From NCBI GenBank assembly GCA_965263455.1, contig CBDHHN010000001.1, forward strand, positions 496,001 to 560,000: 64,000 nt of DNA, in the 5' to 3' direction. The DNA comes from CADEDH01 sp965263455. Its GTDB lineage: Bacteria; Actinomycetota; Acidimicrobiia; Acidimicrobiales; SZUA-35. The notes beneath the pieces were generated by a model. That model was not told where the DNA came from. It did no database searches and worked only from the letters and a program-made list of their open reading frames with translations. Shown piece by piece: positions 17,157 to 27,955 of the stretch (the stretch's first letter is position 1; every line of letters starts with the position of its first letter). Both the position numbers and the translations under genes were made by a program.

Positions 17157-18070
17157 GTGGAACGTTGGCCCCGGTCGCCGGACATCGTCGATCGCCTGGC
17201 CGCCGATGCCCTGGCCGCCGATGCCCTGGCCCGCTCCCCACCCGGGATGACGACGGGCGAGCGGCGGCCCAGACGTCGCCGGTGCCGAACCAGGTAGCGG
17301 CCCACGGCCCAGGCGTGGCGGAGGCCGGCGGCGTTGATCGGACGCCGGTGTCGACGTCGGGGTGGATGGTGGACGGGCGCTCCCGCCACCTGACGGACCG
17401 CTCCCCCGGCATCCAGGATGCGGAGACAGAAGTCGACGTCCTCGGGCCCGTAGAAGAACGACTCGTCGATGCCGTCCACCTCCTCCCACCAGCGCCGCCG
17501 GAACAGCTGGCAGGCCCCGATCCCGAACTCGACGGGCCACGATCCGGCCGACCCTTCGAGGCTCGACGCCTCTCGGGCCGGGGCGTAGCTGGCCGAGCGT
17601 CCGAGAACCCGGGCGACCTTGCGCCCGAGCGACGGGGCCAGACCGGCGCTGGCCTCGGGAGCCTGCCCCTCGAACACCGGGACCACCAGGGCGGCGTCGG
17701 TCTCGACCAGCTCGGCCACCAGACGGCCCAAGGCGCCGGGCCGGAGCTCGGCGTCGCTGTCGAGCAGGCACACCATGGGAGCGGAGGCGGCGGCTATGCC
17801 CTGGTTGCGGCCGGCGGCGACACCGCGGTTGAACTCGTTGCGGATGACGGTGGCCGGACCCTCGACCCGGGCCGGGGGCCAGGAACCGTTGTCCACCACG
17901 ACCAGCCGGACCTCGACCCCGGTCGAGGCGTGTACCGAGGCCACGGCCCGGTCCAGCAGTTCGCCGTCGTTCCAGGTGAGGACGACCACATCGACCGGGC
18001 CCCCGGGGCCACCGTCCACCGCCCTCCCCTCATCGTCGCCGGAGGGACGGAACTCGGACGGGGCTTCCAC
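17153..18070 (-). CDS. family 2 glycosyltransferase
   Basis: A 305-residue cytoplasmic GT-A enzyme that adds a sugar to a glycan or lipid-linked intermediate. Start GTG 18070 is the first plausible one, with GGAG upstream. Motifs: VDVVVLTWNDGELLDRAVASV, LVVVDNGS, EFNRGVAAGRNQGI, metal-binding CLLDSDAEL (DxD), FGIGACQLFRRRWWEEV, and the ED region FFYGPEDVDFCLRILDAG typical of rhamnosyltransferase-like GT2 proteins. The Arg/Ala-rich C-terminus contains a duplicated 15-bp unit. It overlaps the sulfotransferase by ATGA and follows the sugar transferase gene on the same strand by 131 nt; the three probably form an operon. Confidence 0.88.
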   Translation of the reverse strand: MEAPSEFRPSGDDEGRAVDGGPGGPVDVVVLTWNDGELLDRAVASVHASTGVEVRLVVVDNGSWPPARVEGPATVIRNEFNRGVAAGRNQGIAAASAPMVCLLDSDAELRPGALGRLVAELVETDAALVVPVFEGQAPEASAGLAPSLGRKVARVLGRSASYAPAREASSLEGSAGSWPVEFGIGACQLFRRRWWEEVDGIDESFFYGPEDVDFCLRILDAGGAVRQVAGAPVHHPPRRRHRRPINAAGLRHAWAVGRYLVRHRRRLGRRSPVVIPGGERARASAARASAARRSTMSGDRGQRST

Positions 18071-18201
18071 CGCGCTCCATCGGCCCCGCCGTCCCCGTGT
18101 TGACCCTCCCCGTCCACCGCCCCAGCAACCTCCGGCCCGGCCGAGCAACGGCACCCGGGGGGACCGGCCGGCGCTCGCCGTGGTCCGACCGGGATCCGAC
18201 C

Positions 18202-19548
18202 TCAGCGACCGTCGCCGCCGACGACGCCCCGGACCGTCCTCCAGATGATGCGGAGATCGAGGGCCAGATGCTGGCGCCGCAGGTAGAAGAAGTCGTACTG
18301 GAGCTTCTCCAGGGCGTCGGTCTCGTCGGCGGCGTAGCCCTGCTTGACCTGAGCCCACCCGGTGAGGCCGGGGCGGACGAGGTGCCGCACATCGTAGAAG
18401 GCGATCTTGCGTCGGAGCTCGTCCACGTAGTGGGGTTGCTCGGGTCGGGGCCCCACGATCGACAGCTCGCCTCGCAGGATGTTGATCAGCTGCGGCAGCT
18501 CGTCCAGGTGGTACCGGCGGAGCACGTGACCGAACGGGGTGACCCGGGGATCGTGCTCCGTGGTCCAGGTCGAGGTCGGACCCGGTCCGAGCCCGGCCGC
18601 AGGCGGGGCCGCCGTCATCGTCCGGAACTTCCAGATGGTGAACGGATGGCCGTCCTTGCCCACCCGAGGCTGGCGGTAGAAGAGAGGTCCCGGGTTGCCA
18701 ACGCGGTTGCCGATCCACACCGCCGGGAGGGCCGCGGCCAGGACCGGCAGCCCGGCGAGGGCCAGGACGACGTCGATCACGCGCTTGGCCCGTACGTAGC
18801 GTTGGCGGTGGAGTTCCCCGATGTCGAACAGGAGCGAGACCCGGGCCAGCTCCCCGACGGGCAGCTTGCCCAACCAGCTCTCGTAGAACAGGGCGAGGGT
18901 CCTGACCCTGATTCCCCTTCCGTGGAGTTCGGCCACCTGGGCCACGATCCCGTCATCGGATTGGGCCGCGGTGTCGAGCACGACCACGGTGGCGCCGGCC
19001 TCGGCCACCGCCGACGCCAGCGGCGTCGAGCCGTCGGGCCCGAGTCGGGCTCCCGCCACCGACAAGGACCCGACCACCGAGGCCGGCGACTCGGGACGGC
19101 TCCCCAACTCCCGGACGAGGGCGCCGGGGTCCTCGCCGTGCTGGGCCACGACGAACACCCGGTCCCGCTGGCGGGCCCGGGCCGTGGCGTCACCGGCCAG
19201 GTTCCAGGCCACCAGGGTCCACACCGGGGCCACGATGACGACCAGCCCCAGCGACGACCGGGGCAACAACGGCACGGCCAGGGCGAGTTGGAACACCGAC
19301 ACGACGGCCACCGCCCCCGCTCCGGCCGCGAAGGCCCGGAAGGCCGCCTCCCGCCGGGTCGCCGGTAGCTCCGGCAGCCCCAAGGCATAGGACGCCGCCA
19401 TCAGCACGGCGGCGACGACGACCCACCACGGCAACCGCGATGACGACAGCAGGTCGTACCGGTCGGGGGCGATGAACCGGGCGTGGAGCGAGGCCATGAC
19501 GGCCACCGTCGCGGCCAGGCCAACCTGGTGCAGGCGCGTGGGTGACAC
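18202..19548 (-). CDS. polyprenyl phosphate sugar (glycosyl-1-phosphate) transferase
   Basis: Initiates surface-polysaccharide assembly by transferring a sugar 1-phosphate to undecaprenyl phosphate. 448 residues: N-terminal TM helices (about 8-125), a Rossmann-like central region (RVFVVAQHGEDPGALVREL), a further hydrophobic helix (VLALAGLPVLAAALPAVWI), then the bacterial sugar transferase domain with FTIWKFRTM, the DE pair in LDELPQLINILRGELSIVG followed by PRPE, and RPGLTGWAQVKQGY. This is the WbaP/CpsE-like architecture. Sugar specificity is not predictable. First gene of a minus-strand run with the GT2 and sulfotransferase genes. Confidence 0.93.
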   Translation of the reverse strand: MSPTRLHQVGLAATVAVMASLHARFIAPDRYDLLSSSRLPWWVVVAAVLMAASYALGLPELPATRREAAFRAFAAGAGAVAVVSVFQLALAVPLLPRSSLGLVVIVAPVWTLVAWNLAGDATARARQRDRVFVVAQHGEDPGALVRELGSRPESPASVVGSLSVAGARLGPDGSTPLASAVAEAGATVVVLDTAAQSDDGIVAQVAELHGRGIRVRTLALFYESWLGKLPVGELARVSLLFDIGELHRQRYVRAKRVIDVVLALAGLPVLAAALPAVWIGNRVGNPGPLFYRQPRVGKDGHPFTIWKFRTMTAAPPAAGLGPGPTSTWTTEHDPRVTPFGHVLRRYHLDELPQLINILRGELSIVGPRPEQPHYVDELRRKIAFYDVRHLVRPGLTGWAQVKQGYAADETDALEKLQYDFFYLRRQHLALDLRIIWRTVRGVVGGDGR

Positions 19549-19674
19549 GTTTCAGCAGGTGGGAGAAGGGCCGACCATCCCTTTCGCATCGGCTCCCACC
19601 GTCGGCAATCAAGGGGCCGATCGAGCACGACCGCGCCGGCTCACAAGCGGGGCGGGTCGGCCGACCAGGTCCCG

Positions 19675-20364
19675 ATGCCGCTCGTGCGCCCCACCGTCCC
19701 CTGGCCCACCGACCTCCGGGTCCGCCGATCGACCGGCGGCCGGCAGGTCCAGCGACCGACCACGATCACCCGCTTCGTCCGCCGGGCCGCCACCCGCTGC
19801 CGACGCCAGGGTGGAACCGTTGTCGAGGTCGGCCTCAGCCCCTTCAGCCACGCCGCCTTTTTCCCCGACGGCAGCCACGTCCACGCCGTCGTCGGCGATG
19901 GGAGCGCCCCCGACCCGACACCGGCCACGCCGGCCGACGTGGTCGGATCGGGCCTCGACGCCGTGGCGTCGGTGGCGGGTCGGTTTCCGGCCGCCCTGTG
20001 TCTCGACGTGGTGGGCCGGGTCCGGCATCCGGCCGCGCTCCTGTCGGAGCTGAACCGTCTGGTCGATGATGACGGCATGCTCTACCTCGTCTCGACGCTG
20101 ATGGTGACCGACCACCGTCCGTTCGTCGCCCAGGGCGACCGCCAGGGGCGTGGCCTCAACTGCCTGCTCGAGTCGTCGGGGTTCTCCGTCGTCGACCTGC
20201 AGCCGGTGCGGGACCGGGGCGACTACGCCATCGTCGCTCGCAAGGACCGACCGCTCAGCGCCCGCTGGCTGACCTCGACCACCGGCCGGCTTCCCGTCGC
20301 CGGGCTCCCTGGCGCCGGTCGGGGCGGTGCCATCGAGTCGACCGGCGCCTCGGTCCAGGTCTAG
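19675..20364 (+). CDS. methyltransferase-like protein of unknown function
   Basis: A 229-residue protein. The middle resembles the second half of a class I SAM methyltransferase: AALCLDVVGRVRHPAALLSELNRLVDDDGMLYLVST, followed by LNCLLESSGFSVVDLQPVRDRGDYAIVARK. The N-terminal third is Arg-rich and lacks a clear glycine-rich SAM motif I, so it may be a degenerate or non-catalytic homologue. Start ATG 19675 has only a weak AGGT upstream. It belongs spatially to the glycan cluster, divergent from the sugar transferase, and its stop overlaps the convergent uvrA stop by 4 nt. Function not assigned. Confidence 0.55.
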   Translation: MPLVRPTVPWPTDLRVRRSTGGRQVQRPTTITRFVRRAATRCRRQGGTVVEVGLSPFSHAAFFPDGSHVHAVVGDGSAPDPTPATPADVVGSGLDAVASVAGRFPAALCLDVVGRVRHPAALLSELNRLVDDDGMLYLVSTLMVTDHRPFVAQGDRQGRGLNCLLESSGFSVVDLQPVRDRGDYAIVARKDRPLSARWLTSTTGRLPVAGLPGAGRGGAIESTGASVQV

Positions 20365-23216
20365 GCCGAACGGCCCTCCAACACCGGCTGCAGGAAGCGA
20401 CCGGTGTGGGAGGCGGCCACCTCGGCCACGTCCTCGGGGCTGCCGGTGGCGATGACCTGACCGCCGCCGGCGCCGCCGTCGGGCCCGAGATCGATGATCC
20501 AGTCGGCGGTCTTGATCACATCCAGATTGTGCTCGATCACCAGCACCGTGTTGCCCTGGTCGACCAGGCGGGTCAGCACCGTGAGCAGCCGGCGGATGTC
20601 GTCGAAGTGGAGACCGGTGGTCGGTTCGTCGAGCAGGTAGATGGTGTGGCCGGTCGACCGCTTGGCCAACTCCGATGCCAGCTTGACCCGCTGGGCTTCA
20701 CCGCCCGAGAGCGTCGGTGCCGGTTGACCGAGGCGGACATAGCCCAGGCCGACGTCGACCAGGGTCTGGAGGTGACGGGCGATGGGCGGTTGGTTGGCGA
20801 AGAACTCCAGGGCCTCGGCGATGGGCATGTCGAGGACCTCGGCGATGTTCTTGCCCTTGAACTGGATCTCCAGGGTGTCCCGGTTGTAGCGGGCCCCCTT
20901 GCACACCTCGCACGGGACGTACACGTCGGGCAGGAAGTGCATCTCGATCTTGATCGTTCCGTCGCCGGAGCAGGCCTCGCACCGCCCACCGGACACGTTG
21001 AACGAGAAGCGGCCCGGCTGGTAGCCCCGGACCTTGGCCTCGGTGGTCTGGGCGAACAGCTTCCGGATGCGGTCGAACACCCCGGTGTAGGTGGCCGGGT
21101 TGGATCGAGGCGTTCGACCGATCGGTGACTGGTCGATGTCGATCACCTTGTCCAGGTGCTCCAGTCCCTCGATCGACCGGTGGAGCCCGGGCGGGGTCTT
21201 GGAGGAGTAGATCCGCTGCATCAGCGAACGCAACAGAATGGTGTTGACCAGGGTCGACTTGCCCGATCCCGACACCCCGGTCACGGCCACGAAGCAACCG
21301 AGTGGGATCTCGACGTCGACGTTACGGAGGTTGTTCTCCTCCGCCCCCCGCACGACGAGCCGATCGTCGCCCGGTGCTCGTCGCTGCTCGGGCACCGGGA
21401 TGCTCTTCTTGCCCGACAGGTACTGGCCGGTCAGTGAGGCCCGCCGCCGGAGCAGGCCCGACACCCCGCCCGAGTAGACCACCTCGCCCCCGTGCTCGCC
21501 CGCCCCGGGGCCGATGTCGACCACGTGGTCGGCGACCTTGATCGTCTCCTCGTCATGCTCGACCACGACCACCGTGTTCCCGAGCTCCCGCAACCGGCAC
21601 AGGGTGGCGATCAGCTTCGCATTGTCGCGTTGGTGGAGCCCGATCGACGGTTCGTCCAGTACGTACAGCACCCCGACCAGACCGGAGCCGACCTGGCTGG
21701 CCAGCCTGATCCGCTGGGCCTCACCTCCGGACAGGGTGGCGGCCGAGCGACTCAGGGTCAGGTAGTCCAGTCCCACGTCGAGCAGGAAACTGAGGCGGGC
21801 GTTGACCTCCTTGACCACCCGGTCGGCAATCAGGGCGTCGCGCTCGTTGAGCTCGAGGCCGTCGATGACTTTGGCCGCCTCCCCGATCGACAGGTTGCAC
21901 AGATCGAAGATGGAACGACCGTCGATGAGGCAGGCCAGCGACAGCGGGTTCAGACGCGCCCCACTGCAGGTGGGGCACGCCACCTCCCGCATGTACCCCT
22001 CGATCTGTTCCCGGGCCGAGTCCGACTCGGCCTCCCGATGGCGCCGCCGCAGGTAGGGCACCACGCCCTCGAAGGTGGCGTTGTAGGTGCGGGTCCGGCC
22101 GTAGCGGTTGGTGTAGCGGACGGTGACCTTCTTGGCCGTGCCTCCGTCGAGCAACAGTCGGCGCTGGGGGGCCTTGAGGTCCTCCCAGGCCACGTCGATC
22201 GGGATCTTGTGCTCCTCGCAGACCGCCTCGACCAGGCGGGCGAAGTACCGACTCCGGCCGCCGGCCCACGGGTGGAGGGCCCCCTGGCCCACCGTGAGAC
22301 CAGGATTGGGCACGACGAGACGGGGGTCGACCTCGAAGGTCGTGCCCAGCCCGTCGCAGGCCTCGCAGGCCCCGTACGGGGAGTTGAACGAGAAGTTCCG
22401 CGGCGCCAGCTCCTCGAAACTCTTGCCATCGCTGGGCCGGGCCAGGTGCTGGCTGAAGATCAGGGTTCGAGCCTCGGACTCGTCGTCGTCCTTTCCGGGC
22501 ACGATCTCGATCTCGGCCACGCCGTCGGCCAGTCGGAGCGCCGTCTCCATCGAGTCGGTCAGCCGCCGCTCGATCCCGTCGCGGCGGACCAGGCGGTCGA
22601 CAACGACCTTGATGTCGTGGGTCTCGTAGCGGGCCAGCTCGGGCAGCTCGCCGTCGAGCTCCACCGCTTCGCCATCGACGATGGCCCGGGCGAACCCGTC
22701 GGCGGCGAGATCCTTGAGCAAGGTGTCGTAGGTACCTTTGCGGCCCCGGACCACGGGGGCCAGCACCTGGAACCGGGTCCGGTCGGGCAACTCCAACACC
22801 CGATCCACGATCTGCTGGGGGGTCTGACGCACGAGCGGCTCGCCGGTCTCGGGATCGTGGGGGACCCCGATCCGGGCGAAGAGGAGCCGGAGGTAGTCGT
22901 AGATTTCGGTCACGGTGCCCACGGTTGAGCGCGGGTTGCGGCTGGCCGACTTCTGATCGATCGAGATGGCGGGCGACAGGCCCTCGATGAAGTCGACATC
23001 CGGCTTGTCCATCTGGCCCAGGAACTGTCGGGCGTAGGCCGACAGGGACTCGACGTAGCGCCGTTGCCCCTCGGCGTAGATGGTGTCGAAGGCCAACGAG
23101 GACTTCCCGGACCCTGACAGGCCGGTGAACACGATCAGCTTGTCGCGCGGCAGGTCGAGGTCGACGTTCCGCAGATTGTGCTCCCGCGCCCCTCGAATCA
23201 CGATCTTGTTCGACAC
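20361..23216 (-). CDS. uvrA: excinuclease ABC subunit A
   Basis: Damage-recognition ATPase of nucleotide excision repair. 951 residues with two ABC modules: Walker A1 FTGLSGSGKSSLAFDT (about 31-46) and Walker A2 VTGVSGSGKSTLVNTI, both signature motifs (LSRSAATLSGGEAQRIRLA; GQPAPTLSGGEAQRVKLA), and zinc modules with CEACDGLGT..CPTCSGARL and CEACSGDGT..CEVCKGARY. GTG 23216 is supported by TAGGCT 6 nt upstream (leaderless). A LexA-type box lies further upstream at 23261-23274, implying SOS induction. Confidence 0.98.
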   Translation of the reverse strand: MSNKIVIRGAREHNLRNVDLDLPRDKLIVFTGLSGSGKSSLAFDTIYAEGQRRYVESLSAYARQFLGQMDKPDVDFIEGLSPAISIDQKSASRNPRSTVGTVTEIYDYLRLLFARIGVPHDPETGEPLVRQTPQQIVDRVLELPDRTRFQVLAPVVRGRKGTYDTLLKDLAADGFARAIVDGEAVELDGELPELARYETHDIKVVVDRLVRRDGIERRLTDSMETALRLADGVAEIEIVPGKDDDESEARTLIFSQHLARPSDGKSFEELAPRNFSFNSPYGACEACDGLGTTFEVDPRLVVPNPGLTVGQGALHPWAGGRSRYFARLVEAVCEEHKIPIDVAWEDLKAPQRRLLLDGGTAKKVTVRYTNRYGRTRTYNATFEGVVPYLRRRHREAESDSAREQIEGYMREVACPTCSGARLNPLSLACLIDGRSIFDLCNLSIGEAAKVIDGLELNERDALIADRVVKEVNARLSFLLDVGLDYLTLSRSAATLSGGEAQRIRLASQVGSGLVGVLYVLDEPSIGLHQRDNAKLIATLCRLRELGNTVVVVEHDEETIKVADHVVDIGPGAGEHGGEVVYSGGVSGLLRRRASLTGQYLSGKKSIPVPEQRRAPGDDRLVVRGAEENNLRNVDVEIPLGCFVAVTGVSGSGKSTLVNTILLRSLMQRIYSSKTPPGLHRSIEGLEHLDKVIDIDQSPIGRTPRSNPATYTGVFDRIRKLFAQTTEAKVRGYQPGRFSFNVSGGRCEACSGDGTIKIEMHFLPDVYVPCEVCKGARYNRDTLEIQFKGKNIAEVLDMPIAEALEFFANQPPIARHLQTLVDVGLGYVRLGQPAPTLSGGEAQRVKLASELAKRSTGHTIYLLDEPTTGLHFDDIRRLLTVLTRLVDQGNTVLVIEHNLDVIKTADWIIDLGPDGGAGGGQVIATGSPEDVAEVAASHTGRFLQPVLEGRSA

Positions 23217-23222
23217 CGTGCC

Positions 23223-23228
23223 AGCCTA
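23223..23228 (-). promoter_or_regulatory. -10 element of uvrA (leaderless)
   Basis: TAGGCT on the minus strand, 6 nt (GGCACG) before the uvrA GTG at 23216. Confidence 0.6.
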
Positions 23229-23260
23229 CCCGGCCCGACCCCGGCCCCCGGGGAGCCAAG

Positions 23261-23274
23261 CGAACGAATGTTCG
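23261..23274. promoter_or_regulatory. LexA (SOS) box upstream of uvrA
   Basis: CGAACGAATGTTCG, a 5-4-5 inverted repeat matching the actinobacterial/Bacillus-type SOS operator CGAAC-N4-GTTCG; only the outermost T/A of the mycobacterial TCGAAC-N4-GTTCGA form are missing. It lies just upstream of the expected -35 of uvrA and covers one candidate start (ATG 23268) of the divergent membrane gene. Confidence 0.65.
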
Positions 23275-25050
23275 CACCAGGGGCGACGTCGGCCGATCAC
23301 GTTCAAACCGGGTCGAGGGCGGCCGATGGGGAGCCGGTGTGGCGGACCCACTCCCCTCTCGCGGCGCACCTGGCCGCCTACGCCGTCATGGTCGTCGGCC
23401 TCCTGGCCCTGATCCCGGCCGCCGGGTCGTTCTCCAGTGATGCCGGGGCCTACGGCGGGCAGGTCTACGCCCTGCGCCACGGCGGCTGGGCTCTCGAACG
23501 GCCGGTCGCCGTGGTCGACGAGGTCAACGAGGGCTGGCTCAACACCGCCATCACCCCTGACGGGCCCACCCCATACACGTCCAACCCGTCCTACGCTCTC
23601 CTGCTCCACGGTGCGGCGAGCCTGGTCCACGGCCCGGGGCCGGGCTCGGGCGGACCGGCCGAGGCCCGGGCGGGCGATCTGGCCCTCGGTCTGCGACTGG
23701 TGCCCGCGCTGTCGGCCCTGGCCGCGGCGGCCGGGGCCTGGTTCCTGGCCCGCCGGCTGGCCCCCGACGACCCTCGGGCCCCGGCGGTGGCGTTCTGGCT
23801 CCTGGCCCTGAGCCCGGTCCTGGTCAATGCCACCACCCTGTGGGCCCACACGCTGACCACGGCCCTGGGCGCGGCGTCGCTCCTGGCCGTGCTGGCGCTC
23901 ACCGATGACGACCGGTCGGCGGACTTTGACCTCCGACGCCCGCTCGGGGCCGGGGCTGCCCTCAGCGCCACCCTGGTGGCGGCCGGCGCCGTCCGGACCG
24001 AGGCCCTGTTCTGGGTCGGGGCCGTCACCCTCACCGGCCTGGTCCGAGCCCGTCGGTGGTCGACCCGGGCCCTGGTGACGGGGTCGGGCGCACTGGGCGG
24101 TGCCGCCTGGCTCGGTGACCGCCTGTGGGGCGCCCGGCTGCGGGTCGACCGATTGCCGATCGAGACCAACGTCGACGCGTTGTCCGAGGGGCCGGACTGG
24201 CTGGCCGGGCGCCTCCCGGCGGCCTGGCTGGTGATGGTCAACGGACCGGCCGGGGGTCTCGGCCCCCTGCTCACGGCGGCCGCCCTGTCGGCCCTGGCCG
24301 CCGCCGTCCTCAACGCCCGCCGCGAGGGCCGGGCCGGCCATCGGGTCCAGGTGGTCTTGATCACGGCCGCCACCGTGGCCTACGGGATCCGGCTGGCGAT
24401 CGCCCCCGACGTGACCATCAGCGGTCTGATGGGAGCCTGGCCGGCCGTCGCCTTCCTCCTCCTGGCGGCCCGGGCCGACCCGGGCCGCGCCGACGCCGCG
24501 GGCGGCACCGGGGCCGGAGCGGGTCGGCGCGGGCTCCGCTGGATCCTGGCTCCGGTGGCGCTGCTCACGACGCTCGTCCTCGCCACCCAGTACAGCAGCG
24601 GCGGGGGTCTGCAGTGGGGTGGGCGCTACCTGTCGTTCGCCCTGGCGCCCCTGGCCGTGGCCGCAGCCATCCGGGGCCGAGCGCTCGTCGAGCGACTCCG
24701 GCTTCCCCTGGTTGGCCTGCTCATCGCTCCCGCCCTGTGCGGGGCGGCGGTGACGGTCACGCTGCAACGCCAGCATCAGCGGGCCGTCGACCAGGCCAGT
24801 GCGGGGGCACCGGTGGTGGTCACCGAGTCTCCGGCCCTGCCCCGGATCGCCTGGCCGACCCTGCCCGTCGCCTTCTACCGGGCCGAGGATGACGACGTGG
24901 TGGCGCTGCTCGGGGTCCTGGCCGGCGCCGGTGTGGCCGCCGTCGACGTCCACGGGTTGGGGGCGAGCGACCTGGACGGCGTGGCCGGCTACCGGGTGAC
25001 CGAGGTCGACGGTCCGCGCCGTCGACTCGAGCTCGACCCGGCGGCCGCCG

Positions 25051-27078
<2,028 letters not shown>

Positions 27079-27084
27079 AGCACC

Positions 27085-27090
27085 AGGATA
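27085..27090 (-). promoter_or_regulatory. -10 element of uvrB (leaderless)
   Basis: TATCCT on the minus strand, 6 nt (GGTGCT) before the uvrB GTG at 27078. It lies in the 41-nt gap downstream of coaE, so uvrB can be transcribed independently of coaE. Confidence 0.6.
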
Positions 27091-27119
27091 CCGGCCCCCG
27101 GTGACAGCCTCCGGAGGCG

Positions 27120-27794
27120 TCAGGCCCGGGGGTCGGCGGACTCGGCCCCGGAACCGGTCTCCTCCGCACCGTCCTCGGACGGGGGCCACGGCGTTGGGTC
27201 GAGGTCCGCCAGCCATGACCAGCACCGTTCGACCTCGGCGTCGAGGGCAGCCTCGTCGCCACTGTTGTCGATCACGAAGTCGGCCAGGGCGAGGCGTTCC
27301 TCCCGGGTGGCCTGGGCCGCGATCCGGGCCGCCGCGTCGTCCCGGTCGAAGTTCCGGTAGCGGACGAGGCGCTCAACGGCGATGTCGGTGGGCAGGTCGA
27401 CGACGATCACGGCCGAGGCCCCCCGCCGGTCCGACCCGCCCTCGGCCAAGAGGGGGATGTCGAGCACGACGACGTGGTCGGTGTCGGCCACCCGTTCGGT
27501 CTGCACCCGCATCTCGGCCCGCACCGCGGGGTGGACCAGCTTGTTCAGCGCGGCGAGTTCGTCATCGTCGGTGAACACGATCCCGGCCACGGCGGCCCGG
27601 TCCAGCGTGCCGTCGGCGGCCACGACCCGGTCCCCCCACCGCTCGACCATGGCGGTGAAGATCGGCTCCCCCGGCCGCTGGAGGTCCTTCACCACCTCGT
27701 CGGCGTCGACGATCACGGCCCCCCGGGCCGCCAGCCGCCGCGACACCGACGACTTCCCCGAGCCGATTCCCCCGGTCAGCGCTACCAGTCTCAC
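27120..27794 (-). CDS. coaE: dephospho-CoA kinase
   Basis: Catalyses the last step of coenzyme A synthesis. 224 residues from GTG 27794 (VRLVALTGGIGSGKSSVSR); the P-loop is near the N-terminus as expected. ATG 27833 would add 13 residues, but a TACGGT hexamer 7 nt before GTG 27794 favours the shorter form. Other motifs: VIVDADEVVKDLQRPG, HPAVRAEM, DIPLLAEGG, and RNFDRDDAAARIAAQ in the lid region. The acidic C-terminal ~30 residues are extra. Standard position upstream of uvrB; rpsA, normally its upstream neighbour, is 12 kb away. Confidence 0.95.
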   Translation of the reverse strand: MRLVALTGGIGSGKSSVSRRLAARGAVIVDADEVVKDLQRPGEPIFTAMVERWGDRVVAADGTLDRAAVAGIVFTDDDELAALNKLVHPAVRAEMRVQTERVADTDHVVVLDIPLLAEGGSDRRGASAVIVVDLPTDIAVERLVRYRNFDRDDAAARIAAQATREERLALADFVIDNSGDEAALDAEVERCWSWLADLDPTPWPPSEDGAEETGSGAESADPRA

Positions 27795-27801
27795 GGCGGT
27801 G

Positions 27802-27807
27802 ACCGTA
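27802..27807 (-). promoter_or_regulatory. -10 element of coaE (leaderless)
   Basis: TACGGT on the minus strand, 7 nt (CACCGCC) before GTG 27794. Confidence 0.5.
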
Positions 27808-27955
27808 CCGTCCGACCCGGCCCGGAGCCTCATCGGTGCCGGGCCCGTTTCCTCATCTTTGGGCCGTCCGGACCGACTGCGTTGGTACAGGGGCCCAGGA
27901 GCGTGGCGCGTCCGGCCCCCGTGAGTACCGAACCGCGCCCCGTCCCGGGAAGCCC

